Shown one piece after another: positions 32,669 through 40,638 of a DNA stretch of 64,000 nt. Position numbers and translations under genes: made by a program. Positions within the stretch are counted from its first letter, which is position 1. Every line of letters starts with the position of its first letter. Source of the DNA: CBDCUQ01 sp965222835 (lineage in GTDB: Bacteria; Pseudomonadota; Alphaproteobacteria; Rhizobiales; Hyphomicrobiaceae); NCBI GenBank assembly GCA_965222835.1, contig CBDCUQ010000004.1, forward strand, positions 930,001 through 994,000, given 5' to 3'. The notes under the pieces are model-generated. The model was not told where the DNA came from and did no database searches. It saw only the letters and a list, made by a program, of their open reading frames with translations.

Positions 32669-33592
32669 ATGCTGATCCATGAACTGGAAATGGCCGATCC
32701 CATAGATGAGGTTGTGAACCGGTCGATGAAGCGGACTTTGCGATTTTTGAGCCGCTCGGGGGCGCTCGCTGTACCTTTCTCAGACAGACAAGGTGCACGT
32801 GTCGTTGCTCGTCGTGCTTCACAGCGCGACGAAACATTCGATATTCCGGGACCTGTCTGGGCCGAGGCCGTCAGAAATTCGTGGGTGCAACCGAGAGGAT
32901 CCGGTGAGGGCTGGGCACTATCGCGTATGGGCCGGGCGCAGCTTAGGCGCCTTGTGAGTGAGGGAGACTCGTCAGCGTCGCAATCGCAAATGCAGGACAA
33001 TATGCCGTCACAGCCCAAAAAATCCCGAGGCGCGGCTCTGCCGCACCGTCCCGGTCTTGATGCGCGTGAGAGCCCAATCGCCTGGCTAAGCCGGCGACGG
33101 GACAAAGACGGCAACCCTCTTCTTTCGCAAGCACAAATCGATGCTGCCGAGCGGCTTCGGGCGGATTTCTGGTTTGCGCGTATGACGCCCCGTGTGACGA
33201 CGAGTTGGTCGGCGTGCTTGAACGGAGAGGGAAGGGGTAAGGGGGCGCCCGGGGCCGACATCGAGTTGCGGGATGCCGTTGTTGCTGCGCGGGAACGCGT
33301 GCGTCGTGCAATGGCGGCCGTGGGGCCGGAATTTTCAGGACTTCTGATTGATGTCTGCTGTCATTTAAAGGGGCTGGAAGTGATTGAGCGTGAACTTAGC
33401 TGGCCGCGCCGCTCCGGTAAGCTTCTTCTGGGTTATGCACTCAATATGCTCGCTCGACATTATGGACTTGGAAATCCGGTTGGGGAAATCCGGGCATCTC
33501 GCGCAGCGATCCGGCATTGGGGTGTCGATGGATACCGGCCGGCCGCTGACGCGGCGGAGGACCCGTCAGCCGGTTGCAGCGCCGGCGAGTGA
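32669..33592 (+). CDS. DUF6456 domain protein
   Basis: This 307-residue protein starts four bases after the DnaA-IV-like gene. The conserved part runs from about residue 130 (ESPIAWLSRRRDKDGNPLLS, AERLRADFWFARMTPRVTTSW) to 285, with an Arg-rich tail after the LDMLARHYGL-like region (LGYALNMLARHYGL). This matches my memory of DUF6456, often paired with a DnaA-C-terminal protein. The N-terminal 120 residues are poorly conserved in appearance. The domain may bind DNA or protein, but no role is established to my knowledge. It is convergent with sufE and overlaps it by 27 bases. Confidence 0.84.
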   Translation: MLIHELEMADPIDEVVNRSMKRTLRFLSRSGALAVPFSDRQGARVVARRASQRDETFDIPGPVWAEAVRNSWVQPRGSGEGWALSRMGRAQLRRLVSEGDSSASQSQMQDNMPSQPKKSRGAALPHRPGLDARESPIAWLSRRRDKDGNPLLSQAQIDAAERLRADFWFARMTPRVTTSWSACLNGEGRGKGAPGADIELRDAVVAARERVRRAMAAVGPEFSGLLIDVCCHLKGLEVIERELSWPRRSGKLLLGYALNMLARHYGLGNPVGEIRASRAAIRHWGVDGYRPAADAAEDPSAGCSAGE

Positions 33593-34003
33593 GCTTCTGG
33601 CATCTGCGCGGATGCGCTCGACCATCGAGGCCAATCCGTTCGAGCGCTGAGGTGTCAGGTGCTCCTTGAGATCGAGGTCTGAAAAGTCGGCTTCCGCGTC
33701 GTGGCCGACGATCTCTGCCGGGCTCATGCCGTCATATATGGTAAATAGGATGGCGATGAGGCCGCGGACGATGTGGGCATCGCTGTCACCCTCGAACGAG
33801 AGAACCTGGCCGCCACCACCTGGTGCCTGTTTGGTATGGCTGACAAGCCAGACCTGGCTTGCGCAGCCTCGCACTTTCGATGCTTCCGTCTTGAGCTCCT
33901 CCGGCATTGGAGGAAGCTTGCGCCCAAGCTCGATTATGTAGCGATAGCGGTCTTCCCAGTTGTCGAGAAGCTCAAAATCGGCGCGGATATCCGCAAGGGT
34001 CAT
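33566..34003 (-). CDS. sufE: SufE-type sulfur acceptor
   Basis: SufE accepts persulfide from the cysteine desulfurase SufS and hands it to the SufBCD scaffold for iron-sulfur assembly, in the cytoplasm. The 145-residue protein contains NWEDRYRYIIELGRKLPPMP and the acceptor Cys47 in KVRGCASQVWL, plus the following IVRGLIAILFTIYDGMSP helix. No suf operon is present in this window; a stand-alone sufE is normal in this group. The start ATG at 34003 fits the family. It is convergent with the DUF6456 gene. Confidence 0.9.
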   Translation of the reverse strand: MTLADIRADFELLDNWEDRYRYIIELGRKLPPMPEELKTEASKVRGCASQVWLVSHTKQAPGGGGQVLSFEGDSDAHIVRGLIAILFTIYDGMSPAEIVGHDAEADFSDLDLKEHLTPQRSNGLASMVERIRADARSSLAGAATG

Positions 34004-34126
34004 GTCAGGTCAGTCTTTTCCGATCGCTTGCTAACGGCATAGCACGTGACTGACACTTAGGCTTTGTGCACCTGGGCTTGCAAGGGGTAACGGCCGTGGC
34101 AGGTGACCGCTGGGGGCACCGTGGGT

Positions 34127-34492
34127 TCAGATTCCCTGCCGGCGCACGGGACCACGCCAAGATGGCCTCAAGTCTTCCCGGGTGAGCGTACCAAACCGGT
34201 GCGCGGCGTTATTGCTGTATGTGGCGTTGGCGTAGGGCGCGCCGTCTGTTTCGCTGGCCGTGTAGTTTTCGTAGGTTTGATAAGCGAGTTCTCTGGTAAA
34301 CTGGGCCTTTGTCAGAAACGCGTCCCAGTACTCGCCTGCATTGGTGCATGTGGCGGGATTGCGATCACAGAAGGTCACCGTCCAATGGACGGCGGCGGCC
34401 GTGCGCTCATAGAGCCGTTTTTGGCTTTCCGGATCGGACGGCATTGCCGCAACGGCGACGGACACGATGATCGCGGTTCGAATGAAAGACAT
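34127..34492 (-). CDS. DUF5330-like exported protein
   Basis: This 121-residue protein starts MSFIRTAIIVSVAVAAMPSD, a short hydrophobic leader, followed by a helical region with two Cys residues (TVTFCDRNPATC) and a polar tail. The pattern matches what I recall of DUF5330, a small family of unknown function in Hyphomicrobiales with a conserved FCxRxPxxC motif, presumably forming a periplasmic disulfide. The ATG at 34492 has GGGAGACC just upstream. It lies alone on its strand, divergent from the peptidoglycan-binding gene. Confidence 0.66.
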   Translation of the reverse strand: MSFIRTAIIVSVAVAAMPSDPESQKRLYERTAAAVHWTVTFCDRNPATCTNAGEYWDAFLTKAQFTRELAYQTYENYTASETDGAPYANATYSNNAAHRFGTLTREDLRPSWRGPVRRQGI

Positions 34493-34659
34493 GGTCTCCC
34501 CCAATGGTCTGGCGGCCCCCCAATCCGGAGCCACCAATTCCGTGAAATCTATCGGGTAGAGTTCAATTATTTGCGCCTGGGCATGGTCTAGTTTTCAGCG
34601 ATTTTGCTGCGAATTTGAACGATTGCCTGCGCATCTCTTGTTTCAAGTTGCCCGTGCAA

Positions 34660-34675
34660 TTAACGGGGTGTTTAC
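34660..34675. promoter_or_regulatory. Candidate CtrA-binding site (TTAA-N7-TTTAC)
   Basis: TTAA at 34660-34663, seven bases, and TTTAC at 34671-34675 differ from the CtrA consensus at one position. The site is about 65 bases upstream of the peptidoglycan-binding protein start at 34737. Confidence 0.38.
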
Positions 34676-34736
34676 GGTCCGATTTTCATAATCGGGAGGA
34701 GGTCGGCTGGGTTCCGTCCTCGGCGGCACCGGGAAC

Positions 34737-35432
34737 ATGCCAATGGCGCACCACAATCGGCTCAAGGCGGGCTTCGTGCTTTTTGGCCTTATGAGCCTGG
34801 TCTTTACAATCAACCTGTTTCATCTGCAGCCGATCGATGCATCGCGGTCGAGCAAAAGGATTATTTTTCCTGGCTCGGCACCGGTTGAGACGTCTGGGAT
34901 TCGTCATGCGCCCGAAAAGCTGCAAAGGGCGACATCTGCTGATCGTGCCCCTGCGGCGGCGGAGATCTCTAATGTTAACGGCATGGGCAATTTGGCCGGC
35001 CGGGTGAAGCGAGAGCTTGCGGCGAAAGGTTATGCCGTTGGGGACAAGGGCGCTCAAGACGATATGGTGACGCGCGCCGCGATCATGGCTTACGAATGGG
35101 ATAACGGCCAGGCGTTGACTGGCCGGCCTACAGAGGCTCTGTTGCAGCGGTTGATTTTGGGAAGGGGTGCGACTGGCGGCGTTCCCGGAGCCTCTATCGC
35201 GATCCGGCCCACACCGGAAGCCGAGGATGTTATTCGCACTGTTCAACAGTCATTGACGCTATTGAAAGCCGGACATCTGGAGACGGACGGGCGTATCGGA
35301 AACAAGACGATCCGTGCCATTCGCAAGTTCGAGGCACGACAAGGTTTGCCGCAAACGGGGCGCATTTCGGGGGCCTTGGTCGCATCGCTATTGAAGCTGG
35401 CCGAAGAGGGCCGCCTCAAAGATTTCCGCTAG
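34737..35432 (+). CDS. Membrane-anchored peptidoglycan-binding domain protein
   Basis: This 231-residue protein has one N-terminal hydrophobic segment (LKAGFVLFGLMSLVFTINLF, residues 9-28) that anchors it to the inner membrane or directs export. Two putative peptidoglycan-binding type 1 domains follow, about 84-142 (GRVKRELAAKGYAVGDKGAQ) and 163-225 (VQQSLTLLKAGHLETDGRIG, IRKFEARQGLPQTGRISG). These small helical repeats usually position a wall enzyme, but no catalytic domain is present. The second domain keeps the typical TxxAIxxFQ-like pattern. A CtrA-type site lies just upstream, which would fit cell-cycle-timed wall synthesis. Confident for domain, not for role. Confidence 0.84.
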   Translation: MPMAHHNRLKAGFVLFGLMSLVFTINLFHLQPIDASRSSKRIIFPGSAPVETSGIRHAPEKLQRATSADRAPAAAEISNVNGMGNLAGRVKRELAAKGYAVGDKGAQDDMVTRAAIMAYEWDNGQALTGRPTEALLQRLILGRGATGGVPGASIAIRPTPEAEDVIRTVQQSLTLLKAGHLETDGRIGNKTIRAIRKFEARQGLPQTGRISGALVASLLKLAEEGRLKDFR

Positions 35433-35712
35433 AGTCTTTCTGAGTTAGGTGGAACCACCCCGCTCGCCCTCCCGGCCACCCAAAAACATCGTCGCAAGGG
35501 ATGGCTGGGCGATTCTGGCTAAGTGGAATCGCCGTTGGCGTTATAAGGCGCTCTAGTTTATCTCAATCATGGCTGTTTCTCGGTTGCGCTCGGGTTTGCG
35601 CGGGCGTGGCGCGACTTAAGCCGGGCCGCGCGAGCGGTCTGCATAGTGCTTCCATCTCAGTTCGGCGGGCTCTCAGGGGACGGCTTGACGGGCCTATCTC
35701 GGTAAAGCGGAC

Positions 35713-36057
35713 ATGCGGATCAAGACCGGAATTTGGGTCAAGGGATATATTCGGCGTTGCGCGACAGCCGGTGTGGCCGCCGTTGTCGTTCGTCACGGCG
35801 ACGACGATGCGGGCGCGGTCTTCATCCGGATCAATCGATTGGACGGGACGTCGTTGCTGTTTGGCCCTGCGCCCGCTGGATTGGATGATGCTGTGGCGGG
35901 CCGGCAGTGGGTACCGTGTCTCTCGACTGACGGTGTCGGTGACGGCGAAGCGGACGCATATTTGGCGCGTGAAGCAGAATTCGATTCGGATCTTTGGGTC
36001 GTTGAGGTTGAAGACCGCGCGGGGCGTCATTTCCTGGACGGTTGGCTTGCGCTCTAG
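35713..36057 (+). CDS. DUF1491 family protein
   Basis: This 114-residue protein starts MRIKTGIWVKGYIRRCATAG and ends LWVVEVEDRAGRHFLDGWL, and contains GVAAVVVRHGDDDAGAVFIR. These conserved blocks match DUF1491, a small family of unknown function in Hyphomicrobiales. It has no signal or membrane segment and is probably cytoplasmic. It lies 280 bases after the peptidoglycan-binding gene; the intervening sequence has no other gene. Confidence 0.84.
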   Translation: MRIKTGIWVKGYIRRCATAGVAAVVVRHGDDDAGAVFIRINRLDGTSLLFGPAPAGLDDAVAGRQWVPCLSTDGVGDGEADAYLAREAEFDSDLWVVEVEDRAGRHFLDGWLAL

Positions 36058-36157
36058 CTGTGAGGGTGCGTCTGCATCACGTAAAGCGCGGCATCAGGGC
36101 AACGCATTATCACTTCGTTAGGAAGCAGACGTGATCAGACTTGCGCAATGGACCAAA

Positions 36158-36173
36158 TTAACCATCTCTTAAC
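36158..36173. promoter_or_regulatory. Candidate CtrA-binding site (TTAA-N7-TTAAC)
   Basis: TTAA at 36158-36161 and TTAAC at 36169-36173 with a seven-base spacer match the CtrA consensus exactly. The site is about 115 bases upstream of the small gene at 36286. Confidence 0.5.
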
Positions 36174-36285
36174 TATTGCAGCTGTGAAATCGAGAAATGA
36201 TTCGGATGTGCACTTGAGTCGGCCATTCGGACAGAAAAAAGACTCCGAGGAAACGCGCGAAGCATTCTTCACGAGGGAAGCGCTG

Positions 36286-36486
36286 ATGGCTACCATCCTC
36301 AACTTTCGATCCGCCGCTGCGAGGGACCAGTCTTCGGAGCCGTCTTTGGATCCCCAGTGTTCCGCTGAGATCGTGATCTTTCCCGGTGTACGCTACGAGC
36401 ATTGGGACGAGAGTGAGGCGCCGAAGCCCACCAAGGCCAAGCGTCGCAAAGGGCGGGCGCGCGATACGCTCATACTCGAAGACTGA
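36286..36486 (+). CDS. Small conserved hypothetical protein
   Basis: This 66-residue protein begins MATILNFRSAAARDQ and holds AEIVIFPGVRYEHWDE, then a Lys/Arg-rich tail. I recall similar short proteins with the IVIFPGVRYE motif in Hyphomicrobiales, function unknown. The ATG at 36286 is preceded by GAGGGAAG at 36273-36280, a good ribosome binding site, so the longer in-frame reading from 36148 is not needed. A CtrA-type site lies about 115 bases upstream, the best regulatory hint available. It is convergent with the DUF1254 gene. Confidence 0.7.
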   Translation: MATILNFRSAAARDQSSEPSLDPQCSAEIVIFPGVRYEHWDESEAPKPTKAKRRKGRARDTLILED

Positions 36487-36506
36487 CGCGCGCGACTTCC
36501 GTTGGA

Positions 36507-37085
36507 TTATGACGACGCGCGGTGCTTGCAGGTGGCGCGCTTTAGCATGGCGGTGTTGCGTCTGGCGTAAGGTGTGCCTTGGTCGGGTGCCCGAATGAGT
36601 ACTAACCCTTCTGCCGCAGCAATTGTGAGCGCCCGTCTGGTTCCGACGGTCTTCTTTTCTCCATCTAATGACAGCCCCACAAAGCGGTCCTCCGATGGGA
36701 CCACCTTTACCGAGACGTCCAGGGTTCGCCCGGGTGGCGCCACGGCGGAGTAAATGTTGTCGCCTTCTGGCGTGAAGATCGAAAGGGCCCAGCCGGGGGC
36801 GGGCAGCTTGGCCGTGACAAACACATGGCCGTTCTTGGTTTCGAACCTGCAAGCCGCGTAACGCCACTCCGGCCCCATGTAGGGAAGGGCCTGGCGCCTC
36901 GGTGTTTGCTGCGGCAGCACGACAAGCCTATGCAGGTCGAGTTTGCCGGTGAGTTCTGCATATGCGGGTGAAACTGTCAGCACGGGGCTTGCTAGCGTCA
37001 CGCACACGTGGAGGATGCCGGCGGCGCAAATCGCGGCCGCGACGTGCTTCCATTCCGGCCTCAAGAGGGTCAGCAGGGATCTCAT
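36507..37085 (-). CDS. DUF1254 domain membrane protein, second gene of a DUF1214/DUF1254 pair
   Basis: This 192-residue protein has an N-terminal hydrophobic segment (about 15-35, HVAAAICAAGILHVCVTLAS) and then a beta-rich periplasmic domain (WRYAACRFETKNGHVFVTAK, GWALSIFTPEGDNIYSAVAP). It matches the short, membrane-anchored DUF1254 form that accompanies a DUF1214 protein in Hyphomicrobiales. Its start overlaps the DUF1214 stop by four bases, so the pair is translated together. In other bacteria the two domains are fused in one long secreted protein. Function is unknown; proximity to a penicillin-binding protein suggests an envelope role. Confidence 0.76.
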   Translation of the reverse strand: MRSLLTLLRPEWKHVAAAICAAGILHVCVTLASPVLTVSPAYAELTGKLDLHRLVVLPQQTPRRQALPYMGPEWRYAACRFETKNGHVFVTAKLPAPGWALSIFTPEGDNIYSAVAPPGRTLDVSVKVVPSEDRFVGLSLDGEKKTVGTRRALTIAAAEGLVLIRAPDQGTPYARRNTAMLKRATCKHRASS

Positions 37086-37711
37086 CGGCAGCTGCTCCTC
37101 GTAATTCTCGGCAAGAGTTTCTTGACGGGATCTTCGATGCGCGACACGGCGGTGACGCCGAGATCGACGGCATTAAACGCAACGGCAAGATGACCGGCGC
37201 CGCCGGTTGGCAGCCAGTTTTCCGGCCTGGCGTCGCGGCCCAGTGTAATCGTAAATGTTGAATCCGCCCGAAGTGCTGCCGTATCACTTGTAAATGCGAA
37301 GCGGTCGGCAGAGTTTGGGATGAGACGGCCGTCGGTATCAAACACCGTCAGGCTCCACCAGTGGGTGGCGATATCGCGACCTTCGATCTGATACTCACAT
37401 GAGGAATGCAGGTCCTTGCCATCGCTATCGGTGGTGGCGATGTAAAGTTGGGCGACGTCCGAACTGATCGGCAACGCGCCGAGACGGGCAAAATGGGTTC
37501 GTGTATAGGGATCTGCGTCCACGCGGCCAGCGGCGACCCAAGTGACCCAGGGTCCAACACTCTCCGTCGTGAGTTTGGTGCCGGCATCGACCATATAGCA
37601 GCTGGAGCCGAGGCCTCCGACGAGCACAGCCAATACAAACGCCGTAACCCGAACGATAGAGCTGGTCGCGGCATAGACGCGTTTCTTCAGCTGATGAAAG
37701 GCAAAGCTCAT
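37082..37711 (-). CDS. DUF1214 domain membrane protein
   Basis: This 209-residue protein has a single N-terminal transmembrane segment (about 20-39, IVRVTAFVLAVLVGGLGSSC) followed by a periplasmic beta-sandwich-type domain. CEYQIEGRDIATHWWSLTVF, NSADRFAF and FTITLGRDARPENWLPTGGA are characteristic DUF1214 blocks. It is the upstream member of the coupled DUF1214/DUF1254 pair and lies 14 bases from the PBP gene stop on the same strand, so all three may form one transcript. Substrate or partner is unknown. Confidence 0.8.
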   Translation of the reverse strand: MSFAFHQLKKRVYAATSSIVRVTAFVLAVLVGGLGSSCYMVDAGTKLTTESVGPWVTWVAAGRVDADPYTRTHFARLGALPISSDVAQLYIATTDSDGKDLHSSCEYQIEGRDIATHWWSLTVFDTDGRLIPNSADRFAFTSDTAALRADSTFTITLGRDARPENWLPTGGAGHLAVAFNAVDLGVTAVSRIEDPVKKLLPRITRSSCR

Positions 37712-37725
37712 GCGTTGCTCAATGC

Positions 37726-40032
37726 TTAGGGCGTGCCGCCGGGTGATCCTGGTGGGACCGCACCTGGCCGTGCGGATGCCGACTTACGGGCCCGCGCTGA
37801 GCGCGGAGGTCCAGGCTTGCGGCCATCGGTGTTGAGTGAGGCTCCCTGTTTCTTTGGTTTGGCGTCTTCGATGTTTGGTTCGGTTGGCTCTGGCTCGGGT
37901 AGGCCAGCTGCCTTGCGCATGGCACGGGCAATTTTGCCGAGCGCGGATCGTGTTGCGTCCGGCATCAGACTCAGTGACTTCTTTCCCTCTTCTCCCGTTG
38001 CTGCACCGTCCGGGTTTGCAAGTCCCAAAGCCGCGAGGCGCTGCTGTTCGGCCACTTGGACGGGATGCGGGACCAGGCCCGGCACGGTGGGTATGTTCAT
38101 ATCGGTGTGTGCGACGGTCATGAAGGCATGCCAGATTGGCGCAGCCATGCCACCGCCGGTGTTGCCCGAGGACATGCTGCGGTTGTCATCATTGCCAAGC
38201 CAGACGCTGGTCACATATTTTCCGGTGAAGCCAACAAACCACACGTCCTTTGGACCCGAGCTTGTGCCCGTCTTGCCGACCGTGTTGGTGAATTCAAGGT
38301 TGGCCCGGCGGCCAGTACCTCCGTTCACGACCTTATAGAGCATCTGGTTCATCATTTCCGCGACTTTGCGCTCTACAATCTGCTCGGCCGGCGGTTCATC
38401 GCGGTCGCGGCTATAGATAAGTTCGCCTTTGGAGTTGACGATATCGAGAATGCCGTATGGCGTCGCGCTCTTGCCGCCGTTGGCGAAAGTTGCGATCCCG
38501 CCGGTATGTTCGAGAGGCGTGATGCCGTAGTCACCGAGCGCCATCGAACAAGATTTGCGGATTCCCTTGACGCCTACGCGCCTCGTCAACTCGATAACCT
38601 TTTCGCGTCCAACTTTGAACGACAACTCTGCAGCTACCGTGTTCAAGGAGCGGGCTAAGGCGCGCCACAACGGCATGCGCGCGCCACTACCGTGGCTGCC
38701 GCCGTAGTTCTGCGGGTGCCACCTGCCGCAGGATCGTGAGGCGTCTCTTATTGTGGTGTTCGGTGTGAACCCGTTTTCGAGCGCTGTCGCGTAGACGTAG
38801 ATCTTGAAGGATGAGCCGGGCTGGCGCTTGGCATGGCTGGCACGGTTGAATTGGCTTTCGCCGTAGTCTGGGCCACCAACGAGCACGCGGACCGCACCAT
38901 CGGTTTCCAGTGAGACGAGTGCGCCCGAGTCGTATCTGCGAGAGCGGCCTCGCTTACGGATGTTCGATGTGAGGATTTGATCGGCCTTCTTTTGAAGTTC
39001 GAGATCGACCGTCGTACGTGCGGTGAGAACGTACTCGCCTTTGCCGGCCGCAATACGCTGCACCTCTTCGAAGGCCCAATCGAGGAACCAATCAGGGCTA
39101 TCGGTTGTCTTGGGCTCAAGTGTTTTTGCGGGGCGGAGTCGTGCCTGGTGGACTTGTGCGGCTGTGTAGTAGCCGGCCTCTACAAGGTTATCCAGCACTT
39201 CGTTGGTGCGGGCCCGGCATGCCGGCAGGTTGATGTGCGGGGCAAACCTTGTCGGGGCTTTGTAAAGTCCTGCGAGAAGGGCGGCTTCCGACAGATTTAC
39301 GTCGCGCACGGATTTGCCGAAGTAAAACTGGGCCGCGGCCTCTACCCCAAATGCGCCACCTCCCATGTAGGCGCGGTCGAGATACATCTTGAGGATTTCG
39401 CGTTTGGTAAAGCGGGCCTCAAGCAGAAACGAAAGGAAGAGTTCCTTGATCTTGCGTTGAAGGGAGCGTTCCGACGAGAGGAACAGGTTCTTGGCAAGCT
39501 GTTGGGTGATGGAAGAGCCACCTTGGACGACCTCATTCGCACGTAGGTTCTCAATGAGCGCGCGCAGCGTGCCTATCGCGTCGATGCCAAAGTGTTCGAA
39601 GAAGCGGCGGTCTTCCGTCGCCATTGTGGCTTTGATTACGGAATCGGGGATTTCGCTCAATGGTACGGCGTCGTTATGCAGGATGCCACGTTGACCGATC
39701 TCGTTGCCGTCTCGATCGAGAAAGGTGACAGCAAACTGGCCCGTGAGAAATTTGCCTTCATCGAATTCCAGGAAGGCCGGCAAAGCGATGGCGTAGAGGA
39801 TAACGGACCCCGCCGCACACAGGGTAAAACCTTCGGATGCCGCCTCGTTGAGTAGCCTTTTCCAGCCAGTGAGCTTGAACCGGGCGAAAAAGCTCGAGGC
39901 TCCGTTCCACCATGCCTGGACCGCCGCCCAGGTCTCCGAGACCATCGCTGCCAATTTGGCGTCGAGGGCAAAGAGGTCGATGATTCGGTCGCGTTGACCT
40001 CGCCTGAAAAACCAGTCGCTCAAGGCGCTCAC
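37726..40032 (-). CDS. Class A penicillin-binding protein (PBP1A-type, bifunctional)
   Basis: This 768-residue bifunctional enzyme polymerises and cross-links peptidoglycan in the periplasm. One transmembrane helix lies at about 72-90. The glycosyltransferase domain has catalytic Glu140 in ATEDRRFFEHFG and GGSSITQQLAKNLFLS. The transpeptidase has Ser407 in the SxxK motif (QPGSSFK), SLN in RSLNTVAA and KTGTS. A Pro/Lys/Ala-rich tail of about 80 residues follows. All catalytic motifs are complete. The DUF1214/DUF1254 pair follows 14 bases downstream, so co-expression is likely. PBP1A versus PBP1C naming is not decided; the domain set favours PBP1A. Confidence 0.94.
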   Translation of the reverse strand: MSALSDWFFRRGQRDRIIDLFALDAKLAAMVSETWAAVQAWWNGASSFFARFKLTGWKRLLNEAASEGFTLCAAGSVILYAIALPAFLEFDEGKFLTGQFAVTFLDRDGNEIGQRGILHNDAVPLSEIPDSVIKATMATEDRRFFEHFGIDAIGTLRALIENLRANEVVQGGSSITQQLAKNLFLSSERSLQRKIKELFLSFLLEARFTKREILKMYLDRAYMGGGAFGVEAAAQFYFGKSVRDVNLSEAALLAGLYKAPTRFAPHINLPACRARTNEVLDNLVEAGYYTAAQVHQARLRPAKTLEPKTTDSPDWFLDWAFEEVQRIAAGKGEYVLTARTTVDLELQKKADQILTSNIRKRGRSRRYDSGALVSLETDGAVRVLVGGPDYGESQFNRASHAKRQPGSSFKIYVYATALENGFTPNTTIRDASRSCGRWHPQNYGGSHGSGARMPLWRALARSLNTVAAELSFKVGREKVIELTRRVGVKGIRKSCSMALGDYGITPLEHTGGIATFANGGKSATPYGILDIVNSKGELIYSRDRDEPPAEQIVERKVAEMMNQMLYKVVNGGTGRRANLEFTNTVGKTGTSSGPKDVWFVGFTGKYVTSVWLGNDDNRSMSSGNTGGGMAAPIWHAFMTVAHTDMNIPTVPGLVPHPVQVAEQQRLAALGLANPDGAATGEEGKKSLSLMPDATRSALGKIARAMRKAAGLPEPEPTEPNIEDAKPKKQGASLNTDGRKPGPPRSARARKSASARPGAVPPGSPGGTP

Positions 40033-40168
40033 TCTCGCTATGCGTACAGCCTGTGGTGCGGAGGCAGTCCCTTCTTTGGACTGCGGATTTCCGGCGGCAT
40101 TCCAGACTCACGCCACCGTACCATGGGGTTATTTATCATTGGCGGCAAGGATTGGGCGAGACGCGAAA

Positions 40169-40630
40169 TTGGGCAAGGACGAAAAACCGTTTTGGGAGCG
40201 TAAGCGCCTCTCTCAGATGACAAAATCGGAATGGGAACGGCTTTGCGACGGCTGTGGGCGCTGCTGCCTGGTTAAGCTGGAGGACGAAGATACGGGCGAG
40301 GTGCACCTGACATGTCTTGCCTGCAAGCTTCTGGATATCGGCACATGCCGTTGCAAAAACTATGAAAATCGTCAGGAGCAGGTCTCGGACTGTCTGACCA
40401 TTGATCTCAAAGCGGTGCGGCGCCTTACCTGGCTGCCGCCAACCTGTGCTTACCGGCGCCTCGATGAGGGCCGGGGCCTCGCCTGGTGGCATCCCCTGGT
40501 GTCGGGAACACAAGAGACGGTGCACCAGGCTGGAATTTCGGTGCGTGGTGTTGCCCGTAGCGAGAAAGGCGTTCGAGACACCGCCATTGAGCGTTACATC
40601 ATTCCGCCTTTTGGTGCGGATGAGGACTAA
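40169..40630 (+). CDS. YcgN-family Cys-cluster protein (UPF0260)
   Basis: This protein of about 153 residues has the metal-binding cluster CDGCGRCC followed by LTCLACKLLD and CRCKNY, the signature of UPF0260, thought to bind a metal or iron-sulfur cluster; function is unknown. The family N terminus is PFWERKxLxxM, so translation must start just before KPFWERK. The best candidate is TTG at 40169, without a strong ribosome binding site; an in-frame ATG lies far upstream at 40040 and would add atypical residues. It is divergent from the PBP gene and convergent with gltD. Confidence 0.84.
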   Translation: MGKDEKPFWERKRLSQMTKSEWERLCDGCGRCCLVKLEDEDTGEVHLTCLACKLLDIGTCRCKNYENRQEQVSDCLTIDLKAVRRLTWLPPTCAYRRLDEGRGLAWWHPLVSGTQETVHQAGISVRGVARSEKGVRDTAIERYIIPPFGADED

Positions 40631-40638
40631 ACCCGGAA

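Noticed and set aside
34103..34591. 162-codon plus-strand frame opposite the DUF5330-like gene
   Set aside because: The minus strand has a good ribosome binding site, signal segment and a family-like Cys motif; the plus frame has none.
35501..36121. 206-codon frame overlapping DUF1491 in another frame
   Set aside because: DUF1491 is recognisable; this frame is Arg/Ser-rich without a motif.
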